From CASQEL01 sp036655975 (lineage in GTDB: Bacteria > Desulfobacterota > Desulfovibrionia > Desulfovibrionales > Desulfovibrionaceae), in the NCBI GenBank assembly GCA_036655975.1, contig JAVVPD010000004.1:1-50807 (forward strand): a stretch of DNA of 50,807 bases. Direction: 5' to 3'. A program made the translations under genes and the position numbers. The notes under the pieces are model-generated. The model was not told the origin of the DNA. It was given only the letters and a program-made list of their open reading frames with translations, and made no database searches. Positions 47,004 to 50,807 of the stretch are shown one piece after another (within the stretch, counting starts at the first letter, position 1; each line of letters begins with the position of its first letter).

Positions 47004-48401
47004 ATGTGCGGGCTTTTTGGAATTTCTGCTCACGCTGAGGCGGCACGTCTGTCATATTTTGGTTTATACGCCCAGCAGCATAGAGGGCAGGAAAGCGCGG
47101 GTATTTGTACGTGGGACGGTAAGCATTTGCACGAACACCGGGCCATGGGTTTGGTGCCTGAAGTCTTTACCGAGGAAATTTTGTCCAAAAAACTTCCCGG
47201 GGATACGGCTATCGGTCATGTGCGCTATTCCACCACAGGCTCCTCCGCAGTGCGTAACGCACAACCCTTTGTGGTGCGTTTTCAGGGTTCGGAAATTGCG
47301 CTGGCCCACAACGGTAATTTGGTGAATACTCAAGAATTACGCACTATTCTTGAAGAAAAAGGCTCCATTTTCCATACCTCCAATGACAGCGAAATTTTTA
47401 TGCATTTATTGGTGCGCGCTTTGCGGAATAAGTCTTTGGAAGAAGCCATCAAGGAAGCCTGTTCACAAGTTAAAGGTGCATATTCATTATTAATTATGGC
47501 TGGTGACAAGATTGTAGCCGTGCGCGATCCCTTGGGTTTTCGTCCTTTGGCCATGGGTATGCTGGATGATTCCTATGTTTTTGCCTCTGAAACCTGTGCT
47601 TTGGACTTGCTCGAGGCTGAATACATCCGCTCGGTAGAACCTGGCGAAATGATTGTGGTGGAAAAAGGCCATCTGACCGCCCACCGCTTGCAGGATGCGG
47701 AAAATACCCCGCCCCATCCCCGCCAGTGTATTTTTGAACTGGTGTACTTTGCCCGTCCCGATTCCACCGTGTTTGGGGAACAGGTGTACCTGTGCCGCAA
47801 GCGCATGGGGTGGCAATTGGCTTTTGAGTCCGCCCCTGATGTGGATTTTGTTATGCCTTTCCCGGATTCGGGCGTCTACCCTGCTGTGGGTTTTGCCCAA
47901 TGTGCGGAATTGCCGTATGAACACGCCATGATTCGCAATCACTATGTAGGCCGGACTTTTATTCAACCCAGCCAGAGCATGCGGAGTTTTGGGGTGCGAG
48001 TAAAAATTAATCCTGTGCGGGACATGATTGACGGTAAGCGCATCTGCATTGTGGACGACTCCATCGTGCGCGGCACCACGGTGCTTACACGGGTAAAAAA
48101 ATTGCGTGAACTGGGCGCGCGCGAGGTGCACATCCGCATTTCCAGCCCTCCGGTGAAATACCCCTGTTTTTATGGTATCGACTTCGCCTCTAAGGGCGAA
48201 CTTGTTGCCGCTAAACATAGCCTGAGTGAAATTCAAAAATTGCTCAATGTGGATTCCCTGCACTACTTGTCTCTACCCGGGCTTATGCGCTCGGTCGCCC
48301 ATTCGGACGCGTATTGCCAAGCCTGTTTCACGGGAGAATACCCTACCGCATGCTGCGAAGCCGGTAAATACAGATTAGAAAATAGCTGCGCGAGCAGATA
48401 G
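47004..48401 (+). CDS. purF: Amidophosphoribosyltransferase, Fe-S-type
   Basis: 465 residues. First committed step of purine synthesis: PRPP plus glutamine to phosphoribosylamine. It starts MCGLFGI, so the N-terminal nucleophile Cys (residue 2) needs only Met removal; there is no propeptide. The glutaminase domain has GHVRYSTTGSS and NGNLVNTQEL; the phosphoribosyltransferase PRPP loop is ICIVDDSIVRGTT. Cysteines at QCIFE, YPCFYGID and the CQAC pair near 440 correspond to the four ligands of the B. subtilis-type [4Fe-4S] cluster, so it should be an oxygen-sensitive iron-sulfur enzyme. TGGAG precedes the start. The gene follows a hairpin pair and is 13 bases before hisS. Confidence 0.97.
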   Translation: MCGLFGISAHAEAARLSYFGLYAQQHRGQESAGICTWDGKHLHEHRAMGLVPEVFTEEILSKKLPGDTAIGHVRYSTTGSSAVRNAQPFVVRFQGSEIALAHNGNLVNTQELRTILEEKGSIFHTSNDSEIFMHLLVRALRNKSLEEAIKEACSQVKGAYSLLIMAGDKIVAVRDPLGFRPLAMGMLDDSYVFASETCALDLLEAEYIRSVEPGEMIVVEKGHLTAHRLQDAENTPPHPRQCIFELVYFARPDSTVFGEQVYLCRKRMGWQLAFESAPDVDFVMPFPDSGVYPAVGFAQCAELPYEHAMIRNHYVGRTFIQPSQSMRSFGVRVKINPVRDMIDGKRICIVDDSIVRGTTVLTRVKKLRELGAREVHIRISSPPVKYPCFYGIDFASKGELVAAKHSLSEIQKLLNVDSLHYLSLPGLMRSVAHSDAYCQACFTGEYPTACCEAGKYRLENSCASR

Positions 48402-48414
48402 AGGAATATACGCC

Positions 48415-49677
48415 ATGTCTGACACGAATATAAAGACTATTAAGGGTTTTGCGGATTTATTCCCGCCGGAAAGTACAGCCTTTACCCGCATGGAAGAGGT
48501 GGCGCGGCGGGTGTTCGGGAATACGGGCTATGGGGAATTGCGTACCCCCCTGCTGGAGCGTACGGAATTATTTTGTCGCTCTATCGGCACGGAAACAGAT
48601 GTCGTGCAGAAGGAAATGTATACCTTTGAGGACCGTAAGGGCCGTTCCCTCACCTTGCGCCCTGAAGCCACGGCGGGAGTGATGCGGGCGTATTTAGAAT
48701 CGGGGAAATACGGCAGTGAAAGTGTGACAAAATTGTACACTTTTGGGCCGATGTTTCGGTACGAGCGTCCGCAAAAAGGGCGTATGCGCCAATTTCATCA
48801 AATAAATTGTGAATGTCTGGGCGCGCAGGGCGCACATACGGATGCGGAAGTCATTACGATGTTGATGACTTTTTTGGACGAATTGGGCTTGAAAAATCTC
48901 GAACTCCATATGAATTCTTTGGGTTGTGCGGAGTGTCGCCCGCACTACCGCAAGGTGTTGTATGACTATTTAAGTTCGCTCGATCCCTCGGCCCTGTGTG
49001 AAGACTGTCGCCGCCGTATGCAAACCAACCCCTTGCGGGTTTTGGATTGTAAGGTGCCCAGCTGTAAGGAACATACCGAAAAAGCCCCCACCCTGCTGGA
49101 ATCAAATTGCCCCCATTGTCAAAGTCATTTTGCCACGGTGACTGACCTGCTCAAGCGGGGGGGCATTGACTGGGTGTTAGATAACAGACTGGTGCGCGGT
49201 CTGGATTATTATTGCCGTACAACTTTTGAGGTGGTGTCTGGGGCTATTGGCGCGCAGTCTTCCGTGGCGGGGGGCGGGCGCTATGACGGCTTGATCAAGG
49301 CCCTGGGCGGCCCGGATGTTCCCGGCATTGGTTTTGCCTGTGGAATGGAGCGTTTGGCTCTACTCTTGCCTGAGCTCAAGCCTAAGGCTTATGATTTTTT
49401 TATTGTGTGCGTTGACGCCTCTGTGAAAGATGAAGCCTTTTTACTTGCCAGTCGCTTGCGTCAGGCGGGTTTTTCTGGTGATCTCTCCCATGCGGGCACG
49501 GGTTTTAAGGGGCAGATGCGCCAAGCGGGCAAATGCGGCGCGCATTTTGCTTTGGTGCTCGGGCCAGATGAGTTGGGCGCTCAGTCCATTGTGGTGAAGA
49601 ATATGGGCCAAAGCAGTCAGGAAAGTATAAAATTAGAAAATATTGTGGCCTATTTTCGCGATAAGCTGCAAAAATAA
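48415..49677 (+). CDS. hisS: Histidyl-tRNA synthetase
   Basis: 420 residues, normal. Class II synthetase that charges tRNA-His. Motif 1 region (GYGELRTPLLERTELF), motif 2 (YTFGPMFRYERPQKGRMRQFHQINCE), the histidine-binding RGLDYYCRTTFEV and motif 3 (GIGFACGMERLALLL) are all present. A Cys-rich segment (CAEC, CEDC, CKVPSCKE, CPHC) in the insertion between 165 and 240 suggests a structural zinc site of the kind seen in many bacteria. GAGGAA precedes the ATG. It lies 13 bases after purF. Confidence 0.97.
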   Translation: MSDTNIKTIKGFADLFPPESTAFTRMEEVARRVFGNTGYGELRTPLLERTELFCRSIGTETDVVQKEMYTFEDRKGRSLTLRPEATAGVMRAYLESGKYGSESVTKLYTFGPMFRYERPQKGRMRQFHQINCECLGAQGAHTDAEVITMLMTFLDELGLKNLELHMNSLGCAECRPHYRKVLYDYLSSLDPSALCEDCRRRMQTNPLRVLDCKVPSCKEHTEKAPTLLESNCPHCQSHFATVTDLLKRGGIDWVLDNRLVRGLDYYCRTTFEVVSGAIGAQSSVAGGGRYDGLIKALGGPDVPGIGFACGMERLALLLPELKPKAYDFFIVCVDASVKDEAFLLASRLRQAGFSGDLSHAGTGFKGQMRQAGKCGAHFALVLGPDELGAQSIVVKNMGQSSQESIKLENIVAYFRDKLQK

Positions 49678-49679
49678 GC

Positions 49680-49744
49680 TTCCCCCATACGGGGGAACAG
49701 GGCTGTAAAGCCTCTGCCAGTGGGTTTTGCGGAGGCAGCGCCTC
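49680..49744. repeat. GC-rich palindromes between hisS and aspS
   Basis: TTCCCCC-ATAC-GGGGGAA (49680-49697), then GGCT-GTAA-AGCC (about 49701-49712) and GAGGC-AGC-GCCTC (49732-49744). The segment 49715-49744 is homologous to 43526-43557 in the gyrB-gyrA spacer. Confidence 0.75.
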
Positions 49745-49788
49745 TCCAAAGTATCCCGTACTATTACAAAAAAACGAAGGGACGACTC

Positions 49789-50807
49789 ATGAGCGATCAG
49801 AATTTGGATGTACAGCAGGATCACCAGCAATTTATCGCACCTTTGGGCGACTGGAAGCGCAGCCATCATTGCGGGGAATTAACCATTGCCAATGATGGGC
49901 AGGACGTGTGCGTCATGGGCTGGGTGCAGTACCGGCGCGACCACGGCGGCCTAATTTTTGTAGACTTGCGCGACCGCAATGGCTTAACGCAAGTGGTGTT
50001 TAGCCCTGACATCGCCCCAGCTGCTCATGAAAATGCGTACATCTTGCGTTCTGAATATGTGGTTGCCATTCGCGGTAAGGTACGCCCCCGCCCCGAAGGC
50101 ATGACCAACCCTGCCATGGTGACAGGGCAGATTGAAGTGGTAGCCTATGCGTGGAAATTGCTGAATACGGCGAAAACTCCCCCCTTCCCCATTGAAGATC
50201 GCTGTGAAGCGGGAGAAAATTTGCGCTTGCAGTGGCGGTATTTAGATTTGCGCCGTCCGCGTATGGCGAATAATTTTGTATTGCGGCACAAGATTACGCA
50301 ATCTGTGCGGCGCTATTTGGACGAAATCGGCTTTCTGGAAATCGAAACTCCCATGTTGACAAAGTCCACCCCTGAGGGGGCGCGTGACTTTTTGGTTCCT
50401 AGCCGAGTGAACCCGGGGCAATTTTTTGCTTTACCGCAATCACCACAATTATTTAAACAATTATTGATGGTTTCGGGTATGGAACGCTATTTCCAGATTG
50501 CCCGCTGTTTTCGTGATGAAGATTTGCGGGCCGACCGTCAACCGGAATTCACGCAGATTGACATTGAAATGTCTTTTGTGAATGAAGAGCAGATAATGGA
50601 AATGGCAGAAGGTTTGGTAGCCCGCGTTTTTAGTAATGTGATGAATATCAATATCCCCCTGCCCTTCCCGCGCATGAGCTATGATGACGCCATGGATCGC
50701 TTTGGGGTGGATAAGCCTGATACGCGTTTTGGTCTGGAATTAAAGGACATCACCTCTGTGGTGAAGGGCTCTGGCTTCAAATTGTTTGCCACCGCGGCCT
50801 TGGTGAA
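49789..50807 (+). CDS. aspS: Aspartyl-tRNA synthetase (C terminus outside the window)
   Basis: Partial, 339 complete codons up to the right edge. It charges tRNA-Asp. An extra N-terminal tail of about 20 residues (SDQNLDVQQDHQQFIAP) precedes the OB-fold anticodon-binding domain, then class II motif 1 (FVLRHKITQSVRRYLDEIGFLEIETPMLTKSTPEGARDFLVPSR), FALPQSPQLFKQLLMVSGMERYFQIARCFRDEDLRADRQPEFTQIDIEMSF with motif 2, and the start of the bacterial GAD-domain insertion. The OB-fold reads RRDHGGLIFVDLRDR, with His51 where E. coli has Leu; a His there is typical of non-discriminating AspRS that also charges tRNA-Asn. AAGGGA precedes the ATG. A palindrome cluster separates it from hisS. Confidence 0.96.
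   Translation, partial: MSDQNLDVQQDHQQFIAPLGDWKRSHHCGELTIANDGQDVCVMGWVQYRRDHGGLIFVDLRDRNGLTQVVFSPDIAPAAHENAYILRSEYVVAIRGKVRPRPEGMTNPAMVTGQIEVVAYAWKLLNTAKTPPFPIEDRCEAGENLRLQWRYLDLRRPRMANNFVLRHKITQSVRRYLDEIGFLEIETPMLTKSTPEGARDFLVPSRVNPGQFFALPQSPQLFKQLLMVSGMERYFQIARCFRDEDLRADRQPEFTQIDIEMSFVNEEQIMEMAEGLVARVFSNVMNINIPLPFPRMSYDDAMDRFGVDKPDTRFGLELKDITSVVKGSGFKLFATAALV

Noticed and set aside
48325..48340. parS-like TGTTTCACGGGAGAAT at the end of purF
   Set aside because: Four mismatches in the right half; no palindrome remains.
1..50807. CRISPR arrays, insertion sequences, prophage or toxin-antitoxin loci
   Set aside because: No regularly spaced repeats, transposase, integrase, phage structural or antitoxin-like genes were seen. 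Known riboswitch leaders were also not recognised.

Overview
The window looks like part of the chromosome of a motile, Gram-negative, Desulfovibrio-like bacterium (Desulfovibrionaceae, Thermodesulfobacteriota). This is inferred from gene order and protein style (flgF-flgG-flgA-flgH, a divergent short DnaA, dnaA-dnaN-gyrB-gyrA-TPR lipoprotein-purF-hisS-aspS, several outer-membrane lipoproteins); no database search was possible. Two runs of exactly ten Ns (8149-8158 and 11241-11250) interrupt good genes and look like scaffold joins, so the sequence is probably a draft or metagenome assembly.

Layout. 1-3.45 kb (minus strand): coaX-eno-folD and the start of a KdnB-like iron alcohol dehydrogenase. 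3.55 kb: a 57-residue winged-helix protein. 3.8-9.5 kb (minus): flgF-flgG-flgA-flgH behind a strong sigma-54 promoter, preceded by a receiver-only regulator and a Cache-type histidine kinase. 9.7-17.5 kb (plus): a Dabb-fold protein, a MarR repressor with its own operator, a complete RND tripartite efflux operon and an odd exported protein whose 5' end contains two palindromes. 17.6-21.2 kb (minus): a chemoreceptor with a sigma-28-type promoter, then a receiver protein with a DsbA-like oxidoreductase. 21.4-23.8 kb: parA (with a parS site in its leader) and parB, separated by an antisense zinc-ribbon gene. 23.9-27.3 kb (minus): an unusual RsmB and an M23 peptidase. 27.4-32.1 kb (minus): lipoamide dehydrogenase, then an ArsR / P1B-ATPase / YgaP metal-sulfur operon controlled from a 46-bp palindrome. 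32.2-36.5 kb (minus): lepA, an unrecognised 7-TM protein and a phenylacetate-CoA-ligase-like enzyme. 36.75 kb: tRNA-Phe. 37-50.8 kb (plus): an aromatic-acid-exporter-like protein and the replication/topoisomerase/purF/hisS/aspS block.

Most of this is core genome. No CRISPR, prophage, transposon or clearly new multi-gene system was seen. The more interesting signals are regulatory and structural: promoter classes matching a flagellar hierarchy (sigma-54 for the rod operon, sigma-28 for the chemoreceptor), an ArsR operator that contains both the -10 box and the Shine-Dalgarno sequence, a MarR gene that seems to be read from a leaderless mRNA, parS sites placed in the parA leader and at an insertion in rsmB, and a family of GC-rich palindromes spread between genes and, once, inside a coding region.
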